Below, in pieces: positions 1 to 7,422 of a stretch of DNA of 44,686 nucleotides (positions are counted from its first letter, which is position 1; every line of letters begins with the position of its first letter). Location of the stretch: contig JAJCZZ010000048.1 of the NCBI GenBank assembly GCA_029262115.1, positions 1 to 44,686 on the forward strand, in the 5' to 3' direction. This DNA comes from Gemmatimonadota bacterium. GTDB taxonomy: Bacteria > Gemmatimonadota > Gemmatimonadetes > Longimicrobiales > Gaopeijiaceae. The position numbers and the translations under genes were made by a program. The notes below the pieces were generated by a model. It made no database searches and was not told where the DNA came from. It worked only from the letters and a program-made list of their open reading frames with translations.

Positions 1-21
1 CGGCCCTGGGTCGTTGCTCCT

Positions 22-49
22 CGACCCACGCCTTCGGCGCGGGTACCCC
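22..49 (-). repeat. GGGTACCC-centred dispersed repeat, left-end copy
   Basis: Read on the minus strand this is GGGGTACCCGCGCC, a 4-base spacer, then GCGTGGGTCG. The same two blocks, with a 6-base spacer, lie on the plus strand at 44595-44624, so the two ends of the window carry inverted copies of one repeat. The GGTACC core also sits in the tandem copies at 68-141. No gene is visible in bases 1-183. Confidence 0.6.
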
Positions 50-67
50 AGAGCGCTGCTATTCCTC

Positions 68-141
68 GGGGGTACCCGAGTCCGCAGGACTTGGGTCGCG
101 CCTACCAGGGGGGTACCCGGGTCCGCAGGACCTGGGTCGCG
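68..141 (+). repeat. Two tandem 33-bp repeats, 41-bp period
   Basis: Bases 68-100 and 109-141 match at 31 of 33 positions. Each begins with five G followed by TACCCG and ends in TGGGTCGCG, with GTCCGCAGGAC in between. They are separated by 8 bases and lie downstream of the sigma/anti-sigma operon. They may be REP-like or an extragenic remnant; no function is assigned. Confidence 0.7.
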
Positions 142-183
142 TCTCGGCCCTCTCGGTGGCTCGCGAACTTTCATAACACCACA

Positions 184-516
184 CTAGCGAGCCTCTTCGG
201 CCGCGAGCCCGATGGTGATGCGCTCGCGCAGCGAGGCCGGCGCCTTGTCGCAGCCCTCGGCGGCACGCTGAACGGAGTCGAGGAACGCCTCTTCCAGCTT
301 GAGATGGGGATAGCAACGCTTGCAGACTTCAAAGTGCGCCCGAACCTGATCCGCAGGCGCATGGTCGAGTTCGCCGTCGAGGTATTCGTAGAGGTAGACC
401 ATCGCTTCCTCGCACGCCATCATCCCGGGCATCGGACCCGGCATGCCGTGAGCGCCATTGGCGCCGCCACCACCGTCCCGCCCCAGAAGCTTCTTGATCC
501 GTTCGATGAATGTCAT
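184..516 (-). CDS. RsrA-like zinc-binding anti-sigma factor
   Basis: A 110-residue soluble protein with no membrane segment. It carries the zinc anti-sigma motif H61-x3-C65-x2-C68, preceded by C35 in a CEEAMVYLYEYLDGEL stretch and followed by C89. This layout (upstream Cys, YLYEYLD, HFEVCKRC, later Cys) closely resembles the mycothiol-system anti-sigma factor RsrA of actinobacteria, which holds its sigma factor until disulfide stress releases zinc. Its ATG lies 9 bases after the TAG stop of the ECF sigma gene, so the pair is almost certainly co-transcribed and forms a partner set. A redox-sensing role is inferred from the family; no thiol type can be told from this sequence. Confidence 0.85.
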   Translation of the reverse strand: MTFIERIKKLLGRDGGGGANGAHGMPGPMPGMMACEEAMVYLYEYLDGELDHAPADQVRAHFEVCKRCYPHLKLEEAFLDSVQRAAEGCDKAPASLRERITIGLAAEEAR

Positions 517-525
517 GCGTATATC

Positions 526-1134
526 CTACTGTAGCGATTCGGTGCGGCTCTCGATGTATCCCATCTCGACCGCGTAGTCGTAAAGAACTTTTTGTAGCTG
601 GCGCCGGCCCCTGAAGAGGCGACTCTTCACCGTTCCGACAGGGACCTCCATGAGCTCGGCGATCTCGCTGTAGGGGAGTCCCTCCATGTCCGATAGCACG
701 ACGGCTGTACGGTACTCTTCCGGCAAACTGTCGATGGCCGCGAAAATCCGTTCATCGACGATGGACCCGAAGAACTCTCCCTCCGGATCCACCCCGTCCA
801 CCGAACTCCATAGCGGATTCACCGGGTCGGGGCGACTGGATGAGCGCGCCGCGTTCTCCGCCACGATCTCATCGTGCCGTTGCCCTCGCTCACGCTGCCG
901 AAGAAACACGTTTCGGCAGATCGTGAATAGCCAACTCTTCGCTCGGGTTCCCGGCGTATACTGGTCCCACGCCCGGAACGCCCGAAGAAACGTATCCTGA
1001 ACGAGGTCTTCGGCGCGGTCGGGAGAGCCCGCCAATCGAAGGGCAAAGCGATATACCGCGTCCAGATGAGGCAGTGCCTCGTCCTGGAACGAGGCATGAC
1101 TCGCCGCGTCTCTTCGCTCCTCCGTCACGACCAC
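526..1134 (-). CDS. ECF RNA polymerase sigma factor, SigR/SigH-like
   Basis: A 202-residue sigma-70 protein of the extracytoplasmic-function class. Region 2 is seen around residues 20-85 (AEDLVQDTFLRAFRAWDQY and AKSWLFTICRNVF) and region 4 around residues 133-185 (DSLPEEYRTAVVLSDMEGL and VPVGTVKSRLFRGRRQL). The middle contains a longer acidic linker than usual. The start is GTG at 1134; another GTG at 1128 overlaps the upstream TGA stop, so translational coupling is likely. It is followed directly by a zinc anti-sigma gene, which fits the SigR-RsrA disulfide-stress group. Target promoters cannot be judged here. Confidence 0.92.
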   Translation of the reverse strand: MVVTEERRDAASHASFQDEALPHLDAVYRFALRLAGSPDRAEDLVQDTFLRAFRAWDQYTPGTRAKSWLFTICRNVFLRQRERGQRHDEIVAENAARSSSRPDPVNPLWSSVDGVDPEGEFFGSIVDERIFAAIDSLPEEYRTAVVLSDMEGLPYSEIAELMEVPVGTVKSRLFRGRRQLQKVLYDYAVEMGYIESRTESLQ

Positions 1135-1439
1135 TGCTCCAATACCTCGTCGAACTCCTCCGCCATGGTGGGGTGTCCGTGGCGACGCGCCGCGGCGGCC
1201 CCTTCGCGGTAGGCGTCCTCAGCCTCGTCGTCGCGTCCCATCTGCTGGAGCGCCGCTCCGAGACGGCCCCACGCGTTTCCTTCATCGTCCGAAGCGGCCA
1301 GGTAACTCCGCAGTTCCCGGACACCGTCATCCAGGCGACCGGCATTCAGGTATTCGAGCGCCAGCCCGAACCGCAGTCGCCAGTCGGCGGGGCGGTTGGC
1401 CAACATCCTCTCGAGGTTGGCTACGCGATCAACGGCCAT
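1125..1439 (-). CDS. Small tetratricopeptide-repeat protein
   Basis: A 104-residue protein whose helices match TPR units (WRLRFGLALEYLNAGRLDDG, then NAWGRLGAALQQMGRDDEAE). I chose the ATG at 1439 because GGAG lies about 8 bases upstream. A TTG at 1505 would give 126 residues and overlap the previous gene's stop, but its extra 22 residues look non-helical and proline-rich. It lies between a hypothetical gene and the ECF sigma factor in the same operon and overlaps the sigma start by several bases. It is probably a protein-interaction scaffold; its partner is unknown. Confidence 0.75.
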   Translation of the reverse strand: MAVDRVANLERMLANRPADWRLRFGLALEYLNAGRLDDGVRELRSYLAASDDEGNAWGRLGAALQQMGRDDEAEDAYREGAAAARRHGHPTMAEEFDEVLEQWS

Positions 1440-1501
1440 GAACACAACTCCAGCGAGACCAGCAGGGACAGGCGACGGCGGCAGGGACGATGACTCTACG
1501 G

Positions 1502-1924
1502 TCAATCCGGGAAGTCGAAGGACCGCGCCGTCTCTGGCGTCGGCGGACTCCCGGTTACGAGCTCGATCAGCGCCGACATCTCCGACGTGACCTCCCCCAC
1601 CCGTTCCGCGACGAGCAACGCGTGCGCGAACTCGAAGTAGGCGGATACGGCCTGCTCATCAGCCGGGTGGGCGGCCAACACGGCCGACTCCATTTCGACC
1701 CGGAGACACTCCAGGATCATGACGACGGCGGCTTCGAGCGTCCGGGCTTCAGCCAACGTCACCACGGACATATCGCCGATCAGGCGCGGAAGCAGAGCCT
1801 CGACAGTCGCCCGGCTTTCCGGCGGAGCGATCACGCTCGAATACTCGCCGATCTCGTCACCAAGGACCGTGTGGGCCCCGGCTCGCAAGGCGGCCAGTTC
1901 TTCGTAGCTGCAACGCAAGATCAC
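1502..1924 (-). CDS. Hypothetical protein, first gene of the sigma-factor operon
   Basis: A 140-residue, largely helical, acidic protein without signal peptide or membrane segment. The start is GTG at 1924 with CGGAG six bases upstream. I do not recognise a family. It begins ILRCSYEELAALRAG and ends in a proline/threonine-rich tail. Close spacing to the TPR and sigma genes suggests one transcript beginning in the 90-base gap at 1925-2013. Confidence 0.6.
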   Translation of the reverse strand: MILRCSYEELAALRAGAHTVLGDEIGEYSSVIAPPESRATVEALLPRLIGDMSVVTLAEARTLEAAVVMILECLRVEMESAVLAAHPADEQAVSAYFEFAHALLVAERVGEVTSEMSALIELVTGSPPTPETARSFDFPD

Positions 1925-2013
1925 CGGAATCTCCGATTTGGAACGTTACGAGACCTCTCTTCCCTTCTACCCAATTCCACCATCACAGGTTTCTGCGCAA
2001 GGGCTCGCCGCCG

Positions 2014-2454
2014 TCAGGCCTGCGCGCCCACCCCGATGCTCGTTGGACCCGCGACCGTCAGAGGAATGGTGACGCAATGCTCCCCATCCACTCGAACGTC
2101 GAAGCCGTAGTACCCCGCTTTCGGAAAGACCAGCCCGTCCAGATTCAGGACGTGCGGCACACGAATGAGGTCGCCCACGCTCCCCGGTCCGGGGCCGAGT
2201 GCCAACTCCCCGTTCATGCTCACCACCTCGTTTCCATCCGGATCACTGAGGCGGATTTCGACGTCGTGCGTGCCCGTTTCGTCGAGCGCCGCGGCGAACC
2301 GTAACACCAGCGCCATGCGGGGATGTCGCGCCGGAAACGTCCCGGCTCCGAGTCGATCGAAAATACCCAGAACGTTCAACTTGCCGGCCCCGTCGACGGT
2401 GGCCGCATCGGCGAGCAGTGCGAGATCGATGTCCATGTATGTGGTGCCGTCCAT
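2014..2454 (-). CDS. Conserved hypothetical protein, DUF6941-like
   Basis: A 146-residue cytoplasmic beta-rich protein. It opens with DIDLALLADAATVDGAGKL followed by a NVLGIFDRLGAGTFPARHP segment, the hallmark start of a widespread actinobacterial and gemmatimonad hypothetical family (DUF6941, from memory). The middle looks like an immunoglobulin-type sandwich (HDVEIRLSDPDGNEV, GYYGFDVRVDGEHC). ATG at 2436 is an alternative start 18 bases inside. It lies 27 bases after the CPBP protease gene on the same strand. Function unknown. Confidence 0.65.
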   Translation of the reverse strand: MDGTTYMDIDLALLADAATVDGAGKLNVLGIFDRLGAGTFPARHPRMALVLRFAAALDETGTHDVEIRLSDPDGNEVVSMNGELALGPGPGSVGDLIRVPHVLNLDGLVFPKAGYYGFDVRVDGEHCVTIPLTVAGPTSIGVGAQA

Positions 2455-2481
2455 TCTGGCTTGAAAGCGGTGCGACGTGGG

Positions 2482-3207
2482 TCATACACCTGACGGGCGG
2501 CCGGGTACCATCAGGCGGGGTCCCAGCCAGAGGCCCGCCACCAGGTCGTACGCCGCGTGGGCGACGATGCACGGCCACAGCGAGCCCGACGCGAGCAGGC
2601 CGACACCGAACACCAGTCCCACGGCGGCCGTCCGCCCCATGCCCAGAGCGCCCTGGTACGCGTGAAGCAGTCCGAAGACCACCGAGCTGACGGCAACCGC
2701 TCCGGTGAGGCCAAAAAGCGGGCTGAGCAAGGCGATAGCATAGCCGCGAAACGCGGCCTCCTCGGCGAACCCGGCCGTGACGGAAAGCGCCGCGAACACC
2801 CATCGTTCGCGGTGGGTGTCGGGAAGCAGGCGGTACACGATCGGATGCTCCGCCGCGCCCCAGGCGATCCCAGCCTGCCGGAAGACCAACACCACCGCCA
2901 TCGCCACGAGGAGCAGGAGGCACGACCACGCCACGACGGTCGCGAGGCCCCCAAGTCGGTCCGGACCCACCGAGCCGAGACCGATGGCCTCCCACCCACG
3001 TCCTGCACGAGTTCCCACGCCCGCAGAAACGAGGCCGATCAGGGCCAAAGCCACCATCGAACTCGTGTACGCCGGCAGACGCTCGATGCTCTCGACGAAA
3101 TGCGCGTTGATGAGACGCGCCTGCAGGAGCGAGAGCCCTGGCAGGATCACGATGAGGACACCCGCCACGACGGCGTCCAGGACGCCTGGGTCCTGAAAGC
3201 CGATCAC
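2482..3207 (-). CDS. CPBP-family intramembrane glutamic protease
   Basis: A 241-residue polytopic membrane protein of the CAAX-protease/bacteriocin-processing (Abi) family. The active-site motifs are complete: E149-E150 with R154 (EEAAFRGY), F178-x3-H182 (FGLLH) and H217-x3-D221 (HAAYD). The start is GTG at 3207, whose bases overlap the TGA stop of the decarboxylase upstream (GTGA), so the two are translationally coupled. A longer open frame to 3855 is only read-through against the decarboxylase gene. The substrate is unknown. Members process prenylated proteins or bacteriocins in other species, but it lies 4 kb from the peptide cluster and nothing ties it to that. Confidence 0.85.
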   Translation of the reverse strand: MIGFQDPGVLDAVVAGVLIVILPGLSLLQARLINAHFVESIERLPAYTSSMVALALIGLVSAGVGTRAGRGWEAIGLGSVGPDRLGGLATVVAWSCLLLLVAMAVVLVFRQAGIAWGAAEHPIVYRLLPDTHRERWVFAALSVTAGFAEEAAFRGYAIALLSPLFGLTGAVAVSSVVFGLLHAYQGALGMGRTAAVGLVFGVGLLASGSLWPCIVAHAAYDLVAGLWLGPRLMVPGRPSGV

Positions 3208-4661
3208 ATCTTCTCTCGACCCACGCGCTCGATGAGCGCCAAGGTTTCCTCGACATCGGACCATGTCGTGTGATGGTTCATGATACACAGGCGCAGCGCG
3301 TAGCTGCCGCGGAGCCTCGTCGATGACATCATGGCGCGGCCCGAGGCGATGACCGCGGCCTGCACCCGATCGTTCAACTCCTCCAACGCCGCCGCGTCCC
3401 GCCCGTCGCCGGGCTGAAAGCGGAAGCAGACGATGCTGAGCGTCGGTGGGCTCAGGACTTCCAGAACCGGGGACGCCTCGATGTAGCGTCCCGCCTGCTC
3501 GGCCAGGTCGATCCCCCTCGCCACGGCTCGACGAAACGCCGCCAGACCGAACGTCTGAATGGACATCCACACCTTGAGCGCTCGGAACGACCTCGTCAGT
3601 TGGAGGCCGCGGTCGGCGAAGTTCACATGTTCCATGCCCAGCTCGGTATCCTGGAGATACTCGGGCCGGACGCTGAACGCCGCTTCCAGACGTCGGATAT
3701 CTCGAACCATGAGACAGCCCGCTTCGAAGGGCTGAAACAGCCACTTGTGCGCGTCGAGCGCCACCGAATCCGACCGCTCCAACCCGTCGAGCGCCTCGGC
3801 GCCCTTGTCCGACAGCATCGCGAAGCCGCCGTAGGCCGCGTCGACGTGCAGCCACACGCTTTCGGAGTCGGCGACGTCCGCGAGCTCCCGAAGGGGGTCG
3901 ACCGCGCCCGTGTTGGTCGCGCCGCCGTTCGCGCAGATCGCCACGGGCGTGTGGCCCGCGGCACGGTCGGCCGCGATGGTCCTCACCAGTTCCCCCGCGT
4001 CCATCCGGAAGCGATCATCGGTGCCGATGACCCGGATGCCGTCGGCCGGCACGCCGACGATCCGCGCCGCGCGCACCAGCGCCGTGTGCGCCTGGTCGCT
4101 CAAGTACACGGTGGGCCGGGCCGGCGCCCCCGCCGCCTCTCGAGCTGCCACCAGGGCGTCCAGGCTCGCCGCCGACCCACCGGACGTGAAGAGCCCGCCG
4201 CCCGTCTCGGCCGGATAGCCGATCCACTCCCGGAACCAGTCCGTCACGACCAACTCCAGCTGGCTGGGCCCGCCCGCTCCCAGCCACGTACCCTGGAAGA
4301 TGTTGAAGCCCGCGCAGAGGTAGTCGGCCATCACCCCGGGCCAGGTCGGGGACGACGGCACGAACGCGAAGAAGCGGGGGTGGTCGACCCGGCCCGCCAG
4401 CGGAAGTACCTCGCGCACGGCCCGCTCCACCACCATGTCGGCGCGGCTCCCGTTCTCCGGAGCGGACTCTCGCAGGATCGGCTCCAACTCGGCACGAGAG
4501 CCCCCCCGCCACGCCGGCTGGCCGTCCAGATCCTCGAGCCTTTTCACCACGATCTCGGACACCTGTCGAGCCATCGCCAGCATCTCGTCGGGTGACATCT
4601 CGAGCTCCGAGCGACCGTCACCCGGACGCCCCGGCTCCCCACCTTCCATCCCACGCCTCAT
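3204..4661 (-). CDS. PLP-dependent group II amino-acid decarboxylase
   Basis: A 485-residue cytoplasmic enzyme of the aromatic-L-amino-acid/tryptophan/glutamate decarboxylase fold. The PLP lysine is K306 in ALDAHKWLFQP. The cofactor pocket is visible in LFTSGGSAASLDAL, ICANGGATNTGAVDP and WLHVDAAYGG. The N-terminal HPRFFAFVPSSP segment and the overall length are typical of the aromatic decarboxylase branch, but the substrate cannot be fixed from sequence alone. The ATG at 4661 has a weak AAAGAG upstream; an internal ATG at 4598 has GGAG 7 bases before it and would leave more room for a promoter facing the divergent small gene. Coupled to the CPBP protease by a 4-base overlap. Confidence 0.9.
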   Translation of the reverse strand: MRRGMEGGEPGRPGDGRSELEMSPDEMLAMARQVSEIVVKRLEDLDGQPAWRGGSRAELEPILRESAPENGSRADMVVERAVREVLPLAGRVDHPRFFAFVPSSPTWPGVMADYLCAGFNIFQGTWLGAGGPSQLELVVTDWFREWIGYPAETGGGLFTSGGSAASLDALVAAREAAGAPARPTVYLSDQAHTALVRAARIVGVPADGIRVIGTDDRFRMDAGELVRTIAADRAAGHTPVAICANGGATNTGAVDPLRELADVADSESVWLHVDAAYGGFAMLSDKGAEALDGLERSDSVALDAHKWLFQPFEAGCLMVRDIRRLEAAFSVRPEYLQDTELGMEHVNFADRGLQLTRSFRALKVWMSIQTFGLAAFRRAVARGIDLAEQAGRYIEASPVLEVLSPPTLSIVCFRFQPGDGRDAAALEELNDRVQAAVIASGRAMMSSTRLRGSYALRLCIMNHHTTWSDVEETLALIERVGREKM

Positions 4662-4678
4662 GCGGATACTCTTTGGTC

Positions 4679-4999
4679 ATGGCTACAGGAACCGCTTCCA
4701 GGCAAGGAGCAGTCTTCCGCGTGCTCGACGCGATGGACTCGCCCCACACCGGCAGAATTCTACGTCTCCGCTTGCAGTCCGGCGAAGCGCCGTCGATCAA
4801 GGCACTGAAGGATGCCGAGTTGACGGCGGTCGGACCGGACGGTCAGACGTCCACGGTTCGGGTGGTTGGCTTTGCGCTGTTCGGCGGGGAAGCCTCGAAC
4901 GACCGCCTCGCTCGCACCGGCCGAGTCGATGTCCAGGTCGACCCAGGCAACGACGGCGAGCCCGATATCGGGCTCCGGTGGGAAGTGCGCGTCAGTTAG
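4679..4999 (+). CDS. Small hypothetical protein, weakly like EF-Tu domain II
   Basis: A 106-residue protein divergent from the decarboxylase, 17 bases from that gene's longest start. There is no clear ribosome binding site. The order FRVLDAMDSPHTGRILRLRL followed by a loop, TSTVRVVGFALFGG and GRVDVQVD is reminiscent of the beta-barrel domain II of translation GTPases (an isolated-barrel protein without a GTPase domain). This is pattern resemblance only. No signal peptide or membrane segment. Confidence 0.55.
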   Translation: MATGTASRQGAVFRVLDAMDSPHTGRILRLRLQSGEAPSIKALKDAELTAVGPDGQTSTVRVVGFALFGGEASNDRLARTGRVDVQVDPGNDGEPDIGLRWEVRVS

Positions 5000-5030
5000 A
5001 GAGCCGCAGAGGCGCCCCACCAGGGAAGCG

Positions 5031-5435
5031 TCACTCCGACACGATCGCGTCCACATAGGAGTCGACGGTTGCGAGCACCTTGACGATCTCGACCCGGGTC
5101 TCCGCCTCGGCGAGCGCGGTCGCGAACGACAGCAACTGCGCCCTGACCTTCTCGCGCTTGTTCGCCCGGGTGTTCCGTTTCCGGGTCGGCCCCGCCTGGG
5201 CCTTGCGTGCCTTCCGGGTCCGCCGCCGCTTCCGCTCCCCAGGCGGCCGCTCCGCGAGCGACCGCTTACGCTTGACCTGAAGCGGGTACCTGGCATGGAA
5301 CTGCCGTTTGGTCAGCGCGCCGATCTTACTATCGATCGCCAACCCGAGCTCATAAAGCTCCTCCACCGAAGCGTCCGGCTTCTTCTCCAGATGCTCGCGA
5401 ACGGCCGACATCACCTGCTCGTGACGATCCATCAT
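5031..5435 (-). CDS. Hypothetical protein with HTH-like N-terminus and K/R-rich linker
   Basis: A 134-residue protein. The first 55 residues (starting MMDRHEQVMSAVREHLEKK) are helical and could form a small winged-helix-like unit. A strongly basic stretch follows (KRKRSLAERPPGERKRRRTR, then RKAQAGPTRKRNTRANKRE), and the last 40 residues are a predicted helix. Such a basic linker suggests nucleic-acid binding. The double ATG at 5435/5432 has TGGAG 8 bases upstream, so the longer open frame to 5636 is discarded. I do not recognise the family by name. Confidence 0.65.
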   Translation of the reverse strand: MMDRHEQVMSAVREHLEKKPDASVEELYELGLAIDSKIGALTKRQFHARYPLQVKRKRSLAERPPGERKRRRTRKARKAQAGPTRKRNTRANKREKVRAQLLSFATALAEAETRVEIVKVLATVDSYVDAIVSE

Positions 5436-5539
5436 TACGGTTCTCCAGACCTTAGCGGAATATTCCAGCACGCGTGAAGTCGGAGGGACAGACGAGGCTG
5501 GACGCTGACGATATATGCTGGCGTGCTGCGCGGATAGAG

Positions 5540-5830
5540 TGGGGAGTTCCGTGTGAGCCCGTCGTATAGGGCGACTTCGCCCCGTTGTGATATACGAAGA
5601 CCGCTCCGAACCGGAAATCACCGAAGATCGCACCACCCAACGCTCGAATATTTTGCGGAGTTTACGGCCAACTGGACGTCTTGGTATCGAACTCCCCCAA
5701 CTCCAGCAGCTTGCGATACTCGCGTTCGGTCAGGAGCACCGCGCCCATGGCCTCAGCCATCCCGACCGCGTTCCCCTTCGGCTTGTTCTTCTTCCTGGCC
5801 TCCAGCGCCTGACGATCGTAACAATGAGTA
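5540..5830 (-). pseudogene. Degenerate DUF4256 gene with in-frame stop
   Basis: Minus-strand sequence matches the intact DUF4256 gene at 25872-26444 over roughly its C-terminal half. It runs from YDRQALEARKKNKPKGNAVG through FDTKTSSWP, then a TAA stop at 5662-5664, and resumes in the same frame with ALGGAIFGDFRFGAVFVYHN. In the intact copy the TAA position is a CAG codon. The N-terminal half is absent and replaced by unrelated sequence, and the final residues are also altered, so no functional product is expected. Similarity is obvious at the DNA level, so the two copies share fairly recent ancestry. Confidence 0.8.
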
Positions 5831-6155
5831 GCGACGGCTCCCACGAAGAAGCCCGCCCCGATGAGGGCAAGTCGGCGGCGTCCTTCCGTCCGGCGCACCG
5901 GCGGCCCGAAGGGGTCGAACCGGAGGGGCGTCCCACCGTTCACCGAGGCGTGGGGTCTCCCAGCGAGCTCGACGCCTCCGAACCGCGCGTCGGCCCAGAG
6001 GGCATCGGAGGCGAGGGTGCACGCCACCACGATTGTGACGCACAGGGGATGGGCATCGTCACTGTCTGCGCGGAGGCTGTTACCAGGTTGCCCGAGAGGA
6101 GCGTCATGACCAAAGACAACAAGAGCCGCATCCGGGCCCCTCCGTATGGAAGCAT
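5831..6155 (-). other. Decayed or uncertain coding sequence with secretion-signal-like start
   Basis: From the ATG at 6131 (inside a frame open from 6155) the minus strand reads MRLLLSLVMTLLSGNLVTAS AQ, a good Sec-type signal. The frame then becomes low-complexity and stops at 5940. A different frame continues with ALWADARFGGVELAGRP and a possible helix LALIGAGFFVGAVATHC that runs into the DUF4256 remnant. The likely reading is a small secreted protein broken by a frameshift. It is not supported well enough to call a gene. Confidence 0.3.
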
Positions 6156-6211
6156 AGGCGGTTAACGGACCCGGGGCGGTTCCCGACCGGGTCCACCCAC
6201 CGCCTCGTCGC

Positions 6212-6970
6212 CTAAACGAACGGGACCAGCAGGGCGCGACCAACCCTGAGCCATCCCTCGGATTCCATGAAGAAGACGCGCGCAAAAGCCACGGTTAGTA
6301 CTGCGAAGCTGACGATGTAGACAGAGTGTACCCTCCGTCGCGTGGCGAAGTCGAATCCAATGCAAGCGAAGAGGGGTGCAAGCCAAACGAGGAAGAAGAC
6401 CAGGTTCGATTCGAATCCCATGCGGGCCACCGCTGCGAACACGACGGCAATCGTCGCGACGAGAATCAGCCGCTTATGAATCTCCGGCTTGTTACGATAG
6501 GCTATCGCCGCAGCAAAAAAGCCCGCGAACAGGACCATGTCCACGAGCGGCAGCAAGAGAAAGCCGGCTGCACGGTCAACCGTCCACTCCCCAGCCCTCA
6601 CGTGGAGGACCGGTGCGACCATGGTCACGATCAACCCAAGTGCGATGAGGCCCACCCCGTACGCGATGCCGACACGCATGCCGATTCTGCGATGCACGCG
6701 AACGCGACCGCCGTAAATCAAGCCAACTTGCGTCAGAAGTAGAACCATCCAACCCGTGAAGTAGGCACTGTGCAGATGCATGATCCAGGGCCTACTCACG
6801 CTGGCGCCGAAGAGCTGCCCGAAGTACGTAGGCCAGAAGCCCCGAATGACCATCACGATCAGTACGAGGGTGATGGCCACGTAGAACTGCCTCGTCCGCC
6901 GTCGCAGTCCTGCGCGCTGGCGACCAGCCTGCGATGGAGCTTGAACCGGTCCTTCCACCGTCTGTAGCAC
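6212..6970 (-). CDS. Polytopic membrane protein, about seven helices
   Basis: A 252-residue integral membrane protein. Hydrophobic segments include FYVAITLVLIVMVIRGFW, WMVLLLTQVGLIYGG, IAYGVGLIALGLIVTMVAPV, GFLLLPLVDMVLFAGFFAAA, LVATIAVVFAAVA, VFFLVWLAPLFACIGF and VYIVSFAVLTVAFA. Conserved-looking polar and charged sites sit at helix ends (RPWIMHLHSAYFTG, YRNKPEIHKRL). The start is GTG at 6970 with GGGAGG about five bases upstream. It matches a widespread unnamed hypothetical membrane family; no enzymatic motif is recognised. A near-palindrome lies 45 bases upstream. Confidence 0.75.
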   Translation of the reverse strand: MLQTVEGPVQAPSQAGRQRAGLRRRTRQFYVAITLVLIVMVIRGFWPTYFGQLFGASVSRPWIMHLHSAYFTGWMVLLLTQVGLIYGGRVRVHRRIGMRVGIAYGVGLIALGLIVTMVAPVLHVRAGEWTVDRAAGFLLLPLVDMVLFAGFFAAAIAYRNKPEIHKRLILVATIAVVFAAVARMGFESNLVFFLVWLAPLFACIGFDFATRRRVHSVYIVSFAVLTVAFARVFFMESEGWLRVGRALLVPFV

Positions 6971-7014
6971 TGGAACCTCCCTGTCACGGGACGCAGAACG
7001 CCCGGGCCAATTGC

Positions 7015-7036
7015 ACGTTCACACTAAATGTGACGT
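7015..7036. promoter_or_regulatory. Candidate operator upstream of the membrane protein gene
   Basis: ACGTTCACA, five bases, then TGTGACGT form an imperfect dyad (one extra T in the left arm). It lies in the leader region of the gene starting at 6970. The shape suits a TetR-type repressor. No such regulator gene is adjacent. Confidence 0.3.
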
Positions 7037-7245
7037 TCTGAGGGCGCCGAGGTGGCCCCTGGAGAACAGGTGGACTCAGAACATCCGCACGAACGCACCT
7101 TTAACGGCCGTAGCGTGATGTGCGGTGCGGGCGCCGGAACACAGTTGCGCGATTATTTCGCACTCACGCCGAAGCCGCAAGGAAAACTTTTCGGCGCGCT
7201 CATACCCAGACCCACGTTTCCCGCCCCCGCTACTCGTGAAACGAC

Positions 7246-7310
7246 AGTCGTAGAACCCCTTACCCGTCTTCACCCCAAGCTCACCGCGCGCCACCTTGTC
7301 CTCCAAACAT
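7246..7310 (-). pseudogene. C-terminal scrap of 3-hydroxyacyl-CoA dehydrogenase
   Basis: The minus strand encodes EDKVARGELGVKTGKGFYD, the signature near the C-terminus of bacterial 3-hydroxyacyl/3-hydroxybutyryl-CoA dehydrogenases. Nothing recognisable of the enzyme remains upstream, and the reading frame continues past the natural end into unrelated sequence to 7076. It is a relic left by a deletion or rearrangement next to the peptide cluster. The rest of 6971-7422 holds no gene. Confidence 0.6.
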
Positions 7311-7422
7311 CAGAACCGCTCCGACGACAATCGACGGTGCGGGATCATCCGGCCCCACGGTGTCATCGCAGGCAGATGTTGCCCCCACCGGACGAAATCC
7401 AGGCCACGAGGCGTCGTGGCCC

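Noticed and set aside
2482-3207. CPBP protease as the leader peptidase of the peptide cluster
   Set aside because: It is 4 kb beyond the operon's 3' end, coupled to a decarboxylase, and the exporter already has an intact C39 peptidase.
2482-3855. A 457-codon fusion of protease with upstream sequence
   Set aside because: The first 216 codons are an off-frame reading of the decarboxylase; the GTG at 3207 overlapping its stop is the natural start.
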